A DNA stretch of 64,000 nt from Zygnema cylindricum (GCA_037447655.1 JBBHKE010001790.1:170772-234771), one strand, 5' to 3'. Positions 19,405-31,521 are shown, counted from the stretch's first letter. A program made the numbers and translations. Notes: a model not told the origin generated them from the letters alone.

Positions 19405-20593
19405 TGGCCCTCAGAGTATGCAGATCCTAAAGAAGCTAATCTAGATAGTGCCGACTTCAAGTTAATTTAAACCCAAATGACTGACCCTTTGACAGTCACA
19501 ATCCCAATATAGATTCACCCCTGTGAAATAACACTTTTTGTGTGCTCGGTTCCACCACAGAATGCAAAGTTAGAATATGAGATTTGGACACATTCACCCA
19601 CTTTGACTTTCCCTTATAAATGCAGCCACCCTGGCTGACAAAAACTCTGACCGACTACACCCTGTGTAGCCTGGACTCCCCTGAGTCCGCAGCAAAAAGG
19701 ATCACTGAAAATGGTCAAGTAAATTGATAGTTATGGCTGGCCAAAGTTTGCCATTTATACAGAGTGCTCTCTGGGAGAGGCAGCTGCCTACCAAAAAATT
19801 TCTAAGTCTTATTCCCTCTCTAAAACTCTATCTACTGAAGTACGGCACCAATCAAATTACTGTGTCGTACAGAAAAGTGCACGTGTCGGTGTACTTTATG
19901 TTCGGCCGTTATACGACATGGCCAAAATGTCGACACGTGTCAAATCAGGATTAGTTCTTGTAATCTCCAGAATTCCCGTAGTCCAATGTTTTCACGCCAC
20001 GTGTCATCTGACGTGGCAAGGACCGTAAAACGCCAAAAATGCCTTTTCCATGATCGCGGCGCCTATCGTGGCCCTCCGATCAAAACCGGCTATAATCCTA
20101 ACCGTTGAAATTCGACGCGCGGTATTTGTTTCGCTATCGAAACAAATGCGCGGTATTTGTTTCGCTATCGAAACAAATGCGCGGTATCCGATCTGTCCAC
20201 ATACCGTACTTCGTACTAAATCAAACTGAATCTATGTACTAAGTTTCTATTAGCCGTTAAACGGATTTATCTACATATGACGATTTATATATTTATCAAA
20301 CCCTACATATCGTAATATTTGTCCTAGACTTAACGGCTAGAGCTAACGGCTAATGCGAATTGACAGACAGCAGGTACCAGGATCAATTCTTGGGTCCGTC
20401 AACTATCTTTTGGTAAGTCTACCTATTTCACCCCTGTCTTCTCTAGAGAGCCTACGCAGCCATGGCTCTAGCTCCCTATCCAGCCTTCAGTGACTACAAC
20501 AAGTGTGGGGGCTTGAATAGGGGAGTTAGAGGCACACCGCCTCAGCTCTTTTTCTATCCTAATACAGACCTAGAAAATACTCAAATATCAACA
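19385..20593 (-). repeat. Copia 5' LTR (family member 2)
   Basis: 1209 bp, minus strand, starting TGTTGATATTTGAGTATTTT and ending GAGTTTCA. Immediately 3' is the primer site and gag start, so this is a 5' LTR. Its outer end sits exactly at the edge of the 91-bp satellite (20594), so the element was inserted into or beside the array. Internal repeats GCGCGGTATTTGTTTCG occur twice near 20120-20180. Confidence 0.85.
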
Positions 20594-23500
20594 CTTCTAA
20601 CCGGTTCCGAAGCGTTAACCCCAAGCTTACGCAACCTCGGAGGCCTTTGCCAAGTCTTAGGCCATACCGAAGTGGTAAGCTCTGCTTTTGACCGGTATCA
20701 AAGCATTTACCCTAAGCTTACGCCACCTTGGAGGCCTTTGCCAAATCTAGGCCATACCGAAGTGGTAAGCTCTGCTTTGGACCGGTATGGGAGCATTTAC
20801 CCGAAGCTTACGCCACCTTGGAGGCCTTTGCCAAGTCTTAGGCCATACCGAAGTGGTAAACTCTGCTTCAGACCAGTTCGGAAGTGTTTACCCCACGCTT
20901 ACGCCACATTCGAGGCCTTTGCCAAGTCTTAGGCCATACCAAAGTGGTAAGCTCTCCTTCAAACCGGTATCGAAGCATTTACCCCAAGCTTAAGCCACCT
21001 CGGAGGCCTTTGCCAAGTCTTACGCCATACCGAAGTGGTAAGCTCTGCTTCAGATCGAAATGAAAGCATTTACCCTAAGCTTACGCTACCTCGGAGGCCT
21101 CTACCAATTCTTAGGCCATACTGAAGTGGTAAGCTCTGATTCGGACCTGTTCAGAAGCGTTTGCCCTAAGCTTACGCCACCTCATAGGCCTTTGCCAAGT
21201 CTTAGGCCACACCGAAGTGGTAAGCTCTGCTTCGGACCAGTATCGAAGCATTTACCCCAAGCTTACGCCACCTCGTAGGGCTTTGCCAAGTCTTATGCAA
21301 TACCTAAGTGGTTAACTTTGCTTCGGACCGGTATCGAAGCGTTTCCCCCAAGCCAATGACACCGCGGAGGCCTTTGCCAAATCTTAGGCCATACCGAAGT
21401 AATAAGCTCAGCTTCAGACCGGTATCGAAGCATTTACCCCAAGCTTACGCCACATCGGAGGCTTATGCTAAGTCTTAGGCCACACCCAAGTGGTAATCTC
21501 CGCTTCAGACAGGTATCGAAGCGTTTACCCCAAGCCTATGCCACCTCGGAGGCCTCTGCCAAATCTTAGTACATACTGAAGTGGTAAGTTCTTCTTCAGA
21601 CCGGTTCGGAAGCGTTAACCCCTAGTTTACGCCACCTTGAAGGCCTTTTCCAAGTCTTAGGCCATACCGAAGTGGTAAGCTCTGCTTTCGACCGGTATCG
21701 AAGCATTTACCCCAAGTTTACGCCACCTTAGAGGCCTTTGCCAAGTCTTAGGCCATACCGAAGTGGTAAGCTTTGCTCAGACCGGTATCAAGCATTTACC
21801 CCAAGCTTACGCCACCTCGGAGGCCTCTACCAAGTCTTAGGCCATACCTAAGTGGTAAGCTCTGCTTCAGATCAGTTCGGAAGCATTTATCCAAGCTTAC
21901 GCCACCTCGGAGGCCTTTGCCAAGTCTTAGGCCATACTTAAATGGCAAGCTATGCTTCGGACCAGTTCGTAAGCGTTTACCACAAGCTTACACCACCTCC
22001 AGGCCTTTGTTAAGTCTTAGGCCACACCGAAGTGGTTAGCTCTGCTTCGGACCACTATCGAAACGTTTACCCCAAGCCAATGCCACCTCTAAGGCCTCTG
22101 ACAAGTCTTAGGCCATACTAAATTGGTAAGCTCTGCATCGAACTCGTTCATAAGCGTTTACCCCAAGCTTACACCACCTCGGAGGCATTTCCCAAGTCTT
22201 AGGCCATACCGAAGCGGTAAGCTCTGCTTTGGACTGGTATCGAAGCATTTACCCCAAGCTTATGCCACCACGAAGGGCTTTGCCAGGTCTTAGGCCACAC
22301 CACAGTGGTAAGCTCGCTTCGGACTGGTTTGGAAGCGTTTACCCCAAGCTTACGCCACCTCGGAGGCCTTTGCCAAGTCTTATGCCATATTGAAGTGGTA
22401 AGGTGTGCTTCGAACCGGTTCAGAAGCGTTTACCCCAAGCTTAGGCCACCTAAGGGGCCTTTGCCAAGTCTTAGGCCATACTGAAGTGGTAAGCTCTGCT
22501 TCGGTCCGTTATCCAAGCGTTTACCTCAAGCTTACGCTACCTCAGAGGCCTATGCCAAGTCTTAGGCCATACCGAAGTAGTAAGCTCTGTTTCAGACTGG
22601 TATTGAAGTGTTTACCCCAAGCCAATGCCACCTTATAGGCCTCTGCCAAGTCTTAGGCCATACTGAAGTGGTAAGCTGTGCTTCGGCCAGTTTGGAAGAG
22701 TTTACCCCAAGCTTACGCCACCTCGGAGGCCTTTGCCAAGTCTTAGGCCATACCGAGGTGGTAAGCTCTGCTTCAGACCGGTATCAAAGCGTTTACCCCA
22801 AGCCAATGCCACCTCGGAGGCCTCTGCCAAGTCTTAGGCCTATTGAAGTGGTAAGCTTTGCTTCGGACCAGTTCGGAAGCGTTTACCCCAAGCTTACGCC
22901 ACCTCAGAGGTCTTTGCCAAGTCTTAGGCCATACCGAAGTGGTAAGCTCTACTTCAGACCGGTATCGAAGCGTTACCTCAAGCTTACACCACCTTAGAAG
23001 CCTTTGCCAAGTCTTAGGCCATACCGAAGTGTTAAGCTCTGTTTAATACCGTTATTAAAGCGTTTACCCCGAGCCAATGCCACCTCGGAGGCCTGTGCCA
23101 AGTCTTAGGCCATACTTAAGTGGTAAGCTCTCCTTCGGACCAATTCGGAAGCGTTTACCCTAAGCTTACGCCACCTCAGAGGCCTTTGCCAAGTCTTAGG
23201 CCATAACGAAGTGGTAAGCTCTGCTTTAGACCTATATCGAAGCATTAACCCCAAGCCAATGCCACCTCGGAGGCCTTTGCCAAATCTTAGGCCATACCGA
23301 AGTGGTAAGCTCTGCTTCGGACCAGTATTGAAGCATTTACCCTAAGCTTACGCCACCTCGGAGGCCAGTGCCAATTCTTAGGCCATACCGAAGAGGTAAG
23401 CTCTGCGTCGGACCGGTATCGAAGCGTTTACCTCAAGCTTACGCCACCTTAGAGGCCTTTGCCAAGTCTTAGGCCATACCGAAGTGGTAAGCTCTGCTTT

Positions 23501-25975
23501 AGACCGTTAGCAAAGCGTTAACCCCAAGCCAATGCCACCTCGGAGGCCACTGCCAATTCTTAGGCCATACTAAAGTGGTAAGCTCTGCTTCGGACTTGTT
23601 CGGAATCGTTTACCCCAAGCTTACGCCACCTCAGAGGCCTTCCCTAAGTCTTAGGCCACATCGAAGAGGTAAGCTCTACTTCGGACCAGAATCGAAGCAT
23701 TTACCCCAATCTTACGCCACCTCGGAGGCCTTTCCAAAGTCTTAGGCCACACCGAAGTGGTAAGCTCTGCTTCGGACCACTTCGGAAGCGTTTACTCCAT
23801 GCTTACGCCACCTCGGAGGCCTTTGCCAAGTCTTAGGCCATACGGAAGTGGTAAGCTGTGCTTCGGACCAGTATCGAAGCGTTTACCCCAAGCTTATGCC
23901 ACCTCGGAGGCCTTTGCCAAGTCTTAGGCCATACCGAAGTGGTAAGCTCTGCTTCGGACCAGTATTGAAGCATTTACCCTAAGCTTGCGCCACCTCGGAA
24001 GCTAGTGCCAATTCTTAGGCCATACCGAAGTGGTAAGCTCTGCGGCGGACCGGTATCGAAGCGTATACCTCAAGCTTACGCCACCTTAGAGGCCTTTGCC
24101 AAGTCTTAGGCCATACCGAAGTGGTAAGCTCTGCTTTAGACCCTTAGCAAAGCGTTAACCCCAAGCCAATGCCACCTCGGAGGCCACTGCCAATTCCTAG
24201 GCCATACTGAAGTGGTAAGCTCTGCTTCGGACTTGTTCGTAATCGTTTACCCCAAGCTTACGCCACGTCAGAAGCCTTCGCTAAGTCTTAGGCCACATCG
24301 AAGAGGTAAGCTCTACTTCGGACCAGAATCAAAGAATTTACCCCAAGCTTAGGCCAGCTCGTAGGGCTTTGCCGAGTCTTAGGCCATAAAACAGTGGTAA
24401 GCTCTGCTTCGGACCGGTATTGAAGCATTTACCCCAAGCCAATGACACCTCGGAGGCCTCTGCCAAGTCTTAGGCCATACCAAAGTGGTAAGCTCAGCTT
24501 CAGACCGGTATCCAAGCGTTTACCCTAAGCTTACGCCACCTCGGAGGCCTTTGCCAAGTCTTAGGCCACATCGAATAGGTAAGCTCTACTTCGGACCAGA
24601 ATCGAAGCATTTACCCCAAGCTTACGCCACCTCGGAGGCCTTTGCAAAGTCTTAGGCCACACCGAAGTGGTAAGCTCTGCTTCGGACTAGTATCGAAGAA
24701 TTTACCCCAAGCTTACGCCACCTCGGAGGCCTTTGCCAAGTCTTAGGCCACAGTGAAGATGTAAGCTCTGCTTCGGACCGGTTCGGAAGCATTTACCCCA
24801 TGCTTACGCCACCTCGAAGGCCTTTGCCAAGTCTTAGGCCATACCGAAGTGGTAAGCTCTGCTTCGGTCCAGCATCCAAGCGTTTACCCTAAGCTTACGC
24901 CACCTCGGAGGCCTTTGCCAAGTCTTAGGCCATACAGAAGTGGTAAGCTCTGCTTCAGACCGGTATCGAAGCGTTTACCCAAAGCCAATGACACCTCGGA
25001 GGCCTCGGCCAAGTCTTAGGCCATACTGAAGTGGTAAGCTCTGCTTCGGACCAGTTCGGAAGCGTTTACTCCATGCTTACGCCACCTCGGAGGCCTTTGC
25101 CAAGTCTTAGGCCATACGGAAGTGGTAAGCTCTGCTTCGGACCAGTATCGAAGCGTTTACCCCAAGCTTATGCCACCTCGGAGGCCTTTGCCAAGTCTTA
25201 GGCCATACCGAAGTGGTAAGCTCTTCTTCGGACTAGTATCGAAGAATTTACCCCAAGCTTACGCCACCTCGGAGGCCTTTGCCAAGTCTTAGGCCACACT
25301 GAAGTGGTAAGCTCTGCTTCGGACCGGTTCGGAAGCATTTACCCCATGCTTACGCCACCTCGGAGGCCTTTGCCAAGTCTTAGGCCATACCGAAGTGGTA
25401 AGCTCTGCTTGGACCGGTATCGAAGCGTTTACCCCAAGCTTACGCCACCTCGGAGGCCTTTGCCAAGTCTTAGGCCACACCGAAGTGGTAAGCTCTGCTT
25501 CAGACCGGTATCGAAGCGTTTACCCCAAGCCAATGACACCTCGGAGGCCTCTGCCAAGTCTTAGGCCATACCGAAGTGGTAAGCTCTGCTTCGGACTGGT
25601 ATCGAATAATTTACCCCAAGCTTACGCCACCTCGGAGGCCTTTGCCAAGTCTTAGGCCACACCGAAGTGGTAAGCTCTGCTTCGGACCGGTTCGGAAGCG
25701 TTTACTCCAAGCCAATGCCACCTCGGAGGCCTCTTCCAAGTCTTAGGCTATAACGAAGTTGTAAGCTCTACTTCATACCGGTTTGGAAGCGTTTACCCCA
25801 AGCTTACGCCACCTCGGAGGCCTACGCCAAGTCTTAGGCCATACCGAAGTGGTAAGCTCCGCTTCGGACTAGTTCGAGAGTGTTTATTCCAAGCCTATGC
25901 TACCTCGAAGGCCTTGGGTAAGTCTAAGGCTATACCGAAGTGGTAAGCTCTGCTTCGGACCGCTTCCGAATAAAC
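20594..25975 (+). repeat. 91-bp satellite array, about 59 units, higher-order structure
   Basis: Consensus-like unit: GAAGCGTTTACCCCAAGCTT, ACGCCACCTCGGAGGCCTTT, GCCAAGTCTTAGGCCATACC, GAAGTGGTAAGCTCTGCTTC, GGACCGGTATC (91 bp). Variants alternate (CCAAGCTTACGCC versus CCAAGCCAATGCC; GGTATCG versus GGTTCGG). Diagnostic variants recur 637 bp (7 units), 546 bp (6 units) and 1274 bp (14 units) apart. Most units carry AAGCTT and AGGCCT. Each unit can form CCGAAG...CTTCGG hairpins. Open frames of 60-156 codons here cycle through the repeat and are not genes. Confidence 0.95.
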
Positions 25976-26880
25976 TCCAACATAATGCCACTTTGGAGAG
26001 TGTTGAGCCCTCGGCCATGCCGAAGTGGGAAAACGTTCCGTCAAAGTTGTCTCACTTTTGGCTTCAGAACAGTCAGCGATGACTTGTGCTCGCCTGTAGG
26101 TTGAAACAAATTAGGCATATTTGAAACAACCCTAATCTCAAACTTTGCTCAATTTCAGGAATGAGATGAGGGCACTCTGTGATTAGGGCAAAGAGTGAAG
26201 GTGGTAAGCTTTGCTTTGGACCGGTTCCGAAGCGTTTACCCCAAGCTTATGCCATCTTGGAGGCCTTTGCCAAGATTTAGGCCATGCCGAAGTGTCAAAC
26301 CTTTTGTCAAAGTTGTCTCACTTTTTACTTTTGGCTTGAGAACAGTCAATGATGACTTGTGCTCGTCTATAGGTTGAAACAACTTAGGCATTTTTGACAC
26401 AGCCCTAATCTCAAACTTTTGCCCTAATCTCAAAAATGAGATTCGGGCAAATAGTGAAAGCGGTAAGCTTCGCTTTAAACCATTTCCGAAGCGTTTACCT
26501 CGAGCTTTCACCATTTTGAAGGCCTTTGCAAAGACTAAGGCCATTCCGAAGAGGTAAGTTTTGCTTTGGACAGGTGGAAAGGAGGATGTTGACCCTTCGA
26601 CGATGTCGAAGTGCAAACTTTTCTTCAAACTTGTTTTACTTTTGGCTTGACAACTATCAGCCTCATCATTGGTTCGAGGAAGATTTGTTCTCGCCTTTAG
26701 CTTGAAACAGATTAGTCATTTATGAAACAACCCTAATCCTAGACTTTTGCCCTAATCTCAGAAATGAGATTAGGGCAAAAAGTGAAAGCGGTAGGCTTTG
26801 TTTTGGACAGTATTCGAAGCGATTACCCAAAACTTATGACATGCTGACCAAATCATAGGCTGTTTACTGAACCGTTTCAT
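25976..26880 (+). repeat. Composite satellite-plus-spacer repeats with strong hairpins
   Basis: Degenerate 91-bp monomers alternate with a spacer of roughly 190-230 bp containing TTGTCTCACTTTTGGCTT, GATGACTTGTGCTCG and GGTTGAAACAA, giving about three larger units. Each spacer ends in CCCTAATCTCA...TGAGATTAGGG. The last forms a 16-bp perfect stem with a GAAA loop at 26745-26780. Confidence 0.8.
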
Positions 26881-27438
26881 TTTATGATAATGTGCTATGT
26901 AGAAAAAATAAAAATTGTCTTAGTCCACAAGAAAAATTAAGACTTTTGCAACTCAGTTGGAATTCTGTCTATTGTATGGTACCATCCCATCACCTATAAA
27001 CATGTAGATGGTGCATGCGGAGTTTGAATCTTCAAATAGACGCGAAAAACAATGTGTATGTATGAATTTCGGTGAAATGCAATGATATAGATATCATTGC
27101 CTTTTGGAAACTGACTGCCTGTAGGTCTAAGTGATATAGTAGCAGACTGCCCGTAGGTGTAAGCGGTGTAGAAATCCGTCACACTCTCTCCCCCCTCCCC
27201 GTTACATTCTTTTAGCCTACTAACCGCCCTCTTTTTACTATCTTCTATCTCTCGTTGTTATTCTTTTTGCAGGTGAAATTCGCAACCGATCATGTGAAAC
27301 AAGCCAACTTTTAGATTGAAAATCGTGGTAAACCCGAGATAGGAAAAAACAGGTAGTAAAATAATTTAGAAAATAGTTAAATCATAGATTTAGTAAGAAG
27401 AAGATTTAGGGGAAATAGTTATAAACAACTATAAAGTT
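26881..27438. other. No gene recognised; leader of the unknown ORF
   Basis: AT-rich sequence, then a C/T-rich stretch (27180-27270), then A-rich sequence up to the ATG of the unknown ORF. No promoter element is clear. Confidence 0.4.
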
Positions 27439-27882
27439 ATGCCGTTAAAAACCACCCTCCCGATTAAAGAAGATTTTATCAAAAGGGTGTTGGCCCGAAT
27501 GAATGTCTGTTTGTAATAAGAAGACGCTGTCTATGTCGTGTCGGAAGAAATAATGAAGTCAAACCTTGATCTCTACGTCGACGAATTATCGGAAGAATAT
27601 ACCACTAAAGTGATTAGTAAACTAAGAGTGAAATACCCTAAAGAAAAGAGGGAGAGAAAAAAAGAAAGAGGAAATGAGGGAGGAAGTGAAGAGAGAGGGG
27701 AGAACGCGAGTGACATACCAAATATGGAAGGTAACTCGCGTCACACTAATGCAACTCACGACATTCCTCCCGCCACGAACAATACCACCGCTACCGAGCC
27801 CGAAGTTGAAGAGGTAAATAACACGTCGCGTGAAAGAGTAAGAACGAGAGAAGTACCCCACATAAATATTCAAAGGACGACA
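27439..27882 (+). pseudogene. Unknown intronless ORF, segment 1 (N-terminus)
   Basis: ATG at 27439 starts MPLKTTLPIKEDFIKRVLAR. Two consecutive stops (TAATAA, 27514-27519) interrupt the frame, which then resumes in the same phase for 121 codons (DLYVDELSEEYTTKV, then a Lys/Arg/Glu-rich stretch) to the Copia LTR at 27883. I recognise no family. Charged and apparently soluble, with no signal peptide. Together with the following segments it represents roughly 850 codons of one former protein. Confidence 0.5.
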
Positions 27883-29025
27883 TGTTGATATTTGAGTATT
27901 TTCTAGGTCTGTATTATAATAGGAAAAAGGTAGAGGCAGTCTACCTCTAACTCCCTTCACCAAGCCCCCACACTTGTTGTAGTCACTGGAGGCTGGGTAG
28001 ATTGATAGATCCATGGCTACCTAAAGCTTTATAGTAGACAGGTAGCAGAAAAAAAAAAGATGGGTTTACCAAAAGTATTGACGGGCCCAGGAATTGATCC
28101 TTAAACCTTCCATCCGTCAATATAGCCGTTAGTTTTGTCCGTTTACTCTAGGACTAGTGTTAGGACATATAAGGTTTGATAATTATATAAATATGTACGC
28201 GTAGACGAATTCATTTAACGGCGCAAATAGATTCTTAGTAAATAGAAACAGTTTAGAGTAGTACGGTTTACGCGAAACTAAAACCGCGCATTTATTTCGA
28301 CGGCGAAACAATGCCGCGCACATATTTTCGACGGGTAAGAATGAATGTCGGAATTAATCGACGGCCGTGGTGCCAGCCGAGATTCTAGAATGGCTGCCTT
28401 GGCGTTTTGTGGCGCTGCCACTCCGGATGACACGTGGAAATGCGCTGGAGGATTGCAGAATCTCCGGAGCGCAAGATAACAAGTTTGGATGTGACATTTG
28501 TCACCTGTATGGTCCTGTCGTACAGTTGTCGTACAGAAAGTACTCCGGCGCCTGTACTTTTATGTACGGTACAGTCTTGTGATTGGCGCCATACTTCAGT
28601 AGAAGGGATTTAGAGAGGGACTAGGACTTAGAATATTTCTTGTAGGTAGCTGACTCTCCCATAGAGCACCAGCCATAACAATCAACTCAGTTGACCAATT
28701 TCACTGATTCTTGTTGCTGCAGACTCAGGGGAGTCCAGGCTACACAGGGGTGAAGTCGGTCAGAGTCTTCGCCTGCCTAGGTGGCTGCATTTCTAAAGGA
28801 AAGTCAAAGTGGGTGAATGTGTCCAAATCTCATATTCTAACTTTGCATTCAGTGGTGGAACTGAGCACACAGAAAGTGTTATTTCACAAGGGTGAAGCTA
28901 TATTGAGCTTCTGATTGTCAAGGGGTCAGTCATTTGAGTTTATATCAAGTTGGAGTCGGCACTATCTAGATGAGCTTCTTTTGGACCTGCGAATTCTGTG
29001 TGGCAATGGAGCCCATAGAATTTCA
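27883..29025 (+). repeat. Solo Copia LTR (family member 3) with 5-bp TSD
   Basis: TGTTGATATTTGAG...GAATTTCA, collinear with the other two LTRs. CGACA flanks both sides (27878-27882 and 29026-29030), a perfect 5-bp target duplication. The ends confirm the LTR limits used for the other copies. It interrupts the unknown ORF and left no internal sequence, the product of LTR-LTR recombination. Confidence 0.95.
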
Positions 29026-29030
29026 CGACA

Positions 29031-29992
29031 CGTGAAAGAGAGACAAGAACTAAAAATCATCGCGTGAATACAAACGTCGATGCACCACCGCCTTCACGAC
29101 ATAATAGTAAAAACTCCGCGAGCGGTGATACAGAAAACCCCGTACTGCTTAAGCTCGCGCAACATCTACCACAAAAATCTCTAAACATTCAAAAGTGCCT
29201 AAGAGAGTAGGGTTGGAGGAGAAAGAAGGGACGATGAAACCCCTAGACTTAGTAGAGAATTTAAACATTTGGAAAGGAGAAGCGTTCGCGATTGGTGAAG
29301 ACTCGTCAAACTTATCATATGTAGAACCGAACGGAACAGCGAATGTGGAAGGTCATCTTCGTAATCTCAACAGATGGTTGGTGGGTAGTGACGAGGTAGG
29401 CTGTGCGACAGCAAGTAGAAGCGTTGGAGATTGGAAAGAGGTAATGAAAGAACATACAGCTTATGAAGGGGGTAAATTACTATGGCGAGTCGAAAGAGCC
29501 TTCAAAGAGCGTGCGAAACTAGCCGAATATCACACGATCGGGCATTACGGGATAGTTAAAACTGTCGGTTTTTTGAAGTGGTTAGAGGAGGCAAAGGAAT
29601 AAGCTACAACGTTATTGAGCATGTACGGATTCACTGTAAATTCGAACGAGGTTAAAAACATGTACAAAGTGTTGACTTATTTTAAAAACACTTCTTTTAA
29701 CCCCGCGTTGAGATTTATAACGCATCTTGGTTGGGACACAACGGGGGGAAAGGGCCATGTACGGCCAGAAAAAGGTTTAGGCTTGCCGATGACAAACAAA
29801 ATCGGGTTTTCTAGGGAGATTAACCTAGCCTCAGGTGCGTACTTGGAAGAGAACCCGAATCAACCTCTCCCAGGCACGTTACCCTTAGGGTTACGAGAGT
29901 TGAAGAAGCGGTGTGGTCGAATTGTCGTCAATTCCCTTGCCGATTCGAAGACAAATTTTGCGGCGTGGTGGAAATATTCGCGGTGGGGGTGA
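29031..29992 (+). pseudogene. Unknown ORF, segment 2
   Basis: Directly after the LTR the frame that entered it continues for 57 codons to a TAG (29202-29204). A second frame open from 29195 carries KPLDLVENLNIWKGEAFAIG, stops at TAA (29600-29602) and continues in the same phase to 29992 with FITHLGWDTTGG and NLASGAYLEENPNQPLPG. So at least one frameshift and two nonsense changes are present. Trp- and Gly-containing conserved-looking blocks suggest a folded enzyme-like or structural region. No known motif identified. Confidence 0.5.
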
Positions 29993-31254
29993 ACGATTTG
30001 GACAGGCTTAGAGTGGAGATAAAGGACGCGGAGGTGTTAGAGGGAGGCGTATGTGGGAGATGTGAGTTAGTTCACAAGATTGTACCCGAAAAGTATCGCA
30101 ACAAGACAATTGAAGTGTGAATTGTGGGCGTTGACGAAATAGAGAGGGGGCAGTGTGAAACTTGGTGGGATAAGAGTATGGATTACATTAGAGGTTTTTT
30201 GGGGAATTATTCAAGTGCCACGAAAGCCAAGGTAGTGATATATCCCTACTATGACGATCACTACGGTCATTTAGTGGCCAATGTACAAATAATCGCCGGG
30301 GGCTTGAACGAGGGATTGTTAAACTACGACGAGTTCTTGGTAAGAGGATACTTGGAGTGGGAGAATATGAACGCATTTTGTTTTGTGGACCCGTACCATT
30401 GTAGTAAACCAAAACTCTTCAAAATGCAGAAAAAAGCCATTAAAAAAGCCGAGAAGTACGCGAAAGAGATGAAGGTAGAGCTCGGAGAAAGTTTGTTGTT
30501 AAGTTCCGCGGTCGACGATTATACCTTTAACATTCATTTGCACCTCGACATAACACGCCCTTGGGTGTACAAGTACGCGGACAAACACGGCGTCAATGTG
30601 TATACGACTCCGAGAAGGGGAAGATCGAGAAAGAAAGATAGTGGTAGCGATAGACAATCGAGTTTTGTGGATTTCGAAGCCGCAGTTGGCGTCGATGAAG
30701 ATGAGGGACCGGGAAATAGGAATGACGATTTTGATTCGGAAGGAGTTGAGGACGACGGGCTAGATGAAAGTGGTAAATTCGGCGAGTATGGCGAAGATGG
30801 AGAATTCAACGAGTGGATAGATGACCGAGAAGATTACGAGAGAGATATAGAAGAAGATTTTAGAAGAGAGGAAAATGATGGGAACGATGAGTTTGAGCAA
30901 GGAGAGAACGAGGATGGTGTGGCGAAAAAAAGTGAAGAAGAGGAGGAGGAGGAGGAAGGAGATCGTAGGAGGAACGAAGAATACGAAATGGAAGTAGATA
31001 GTGATATTGATTCGGAACGGGGAGGGAGAAACGGAGGGTTGGAGGAAAGAAAAGAGGTTCGCTCCTTGAAAGATTCGTACGAGTTATGGGTCGAAAAACA
31101 AAACGAAAAGGAAAGGGAGAGGAGCGATCGACGCGTTGTGGACGATCACGCAAAAGAAGGTGGCGAAACGAGCGAGATAGGCGAGGAGAATGAGGAATCT
31201 AAAAGAAAAAAAAAAGACGACGCGGTGGCCGCAAATAGAAACAATATGGTGTAG
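29911..31254 (+). pseudogene. Unknown ORF, segment 3 (folded part and acidic tail)
   Basis: The frame overlaps the previous one near 29950-29990 (frameshift), meets an in-frame TGA at 30118-30120, and continues in the same phase to TAG at 31252. The uninterrupted 376-codon part starts GVDEIERGQCETWWDKSMDY and includes KVVIYPYYDDHYGHLVANVQ and FNIHLHLDITRPWVYKYADK. From about residue 165 it becomes an Asp/Glu/Arg-rich low-complexity tail with a run of at least eight Glu near 30940. Intronless, high-charge design is common in transposon or virus-derived ORFs, but no hallmark is visible. The acidic tail resembles chromatin-binding or viral proteins only in composition. Confidence 0.55.
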
Positions 31255-31451
31255 AATTGGGGTGTAACACTTATAGTTTTGTAGAATGGTAAAGATTGGA
31301 GGGTGGTGGAAGTGAAGCGACTGTGATAAACAATGGGGTGTTATACGGTATGTAATAGTGTGTGGTTGAAGTTGTATGGAATGGATGTGTTGGTGTTGTC
31401 GGATGTTATTTGCTTTCTGTGTTTCAAATGAACCTAAGCATATAAACACTA

Positions 31452-31521
31452 GGTGATATGGCCGAGTGGTAAGGCCGAGGATTGAAAATTCTCGCTCCCC
31501 AGTTCGATTCAGGGTGTCGCC
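31452..31521 (+). tRNA. tRNA-like gene, anticodon GAA on a Cys-type body
   Basis: A full cloverleaf folds: acceptor GGTGATA/TGTCGCC (two G-U pairs), D arm GCC...GGC, anticodon stem GAGGA/TTCTC with loop TTGAAAA (anticodon GAA, Phe) and T arm CCCAG TTCGATT CAGGG with one A-A mismatch. Discriminator A follows. The D arm and acceptor text (ATGGCCGAGTGGTAAGGC) resembles organellar tRNA-Cys, whose anticodon GCA differs from GAA by one base. It may be an organelle-derived tRNA insertion or pseudogene. No intron; a T-rich stretch follows at 31555. Confidence 0.6.

Noticed and set aside
20462-25655. Multiple ORFs with repeated GLCQVLGHTEVVSSASDRY-like peptides
   Set aside because: They are frame rotations of the 91-bp satellite (91 is not a multiple of three), with stops wherever monomers vary.
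20594-25975. CRISPR-like array
   Set aside because: Contiguous diverging 91-bp monomers without unique spacers, in a eukaryotic genome.
26700-26785. Telomere repeats (CCCTAAT)
   Set aside because: Single copies in an inverted repeat, not tandem TTTAGGG/CCCTAAA arrays.
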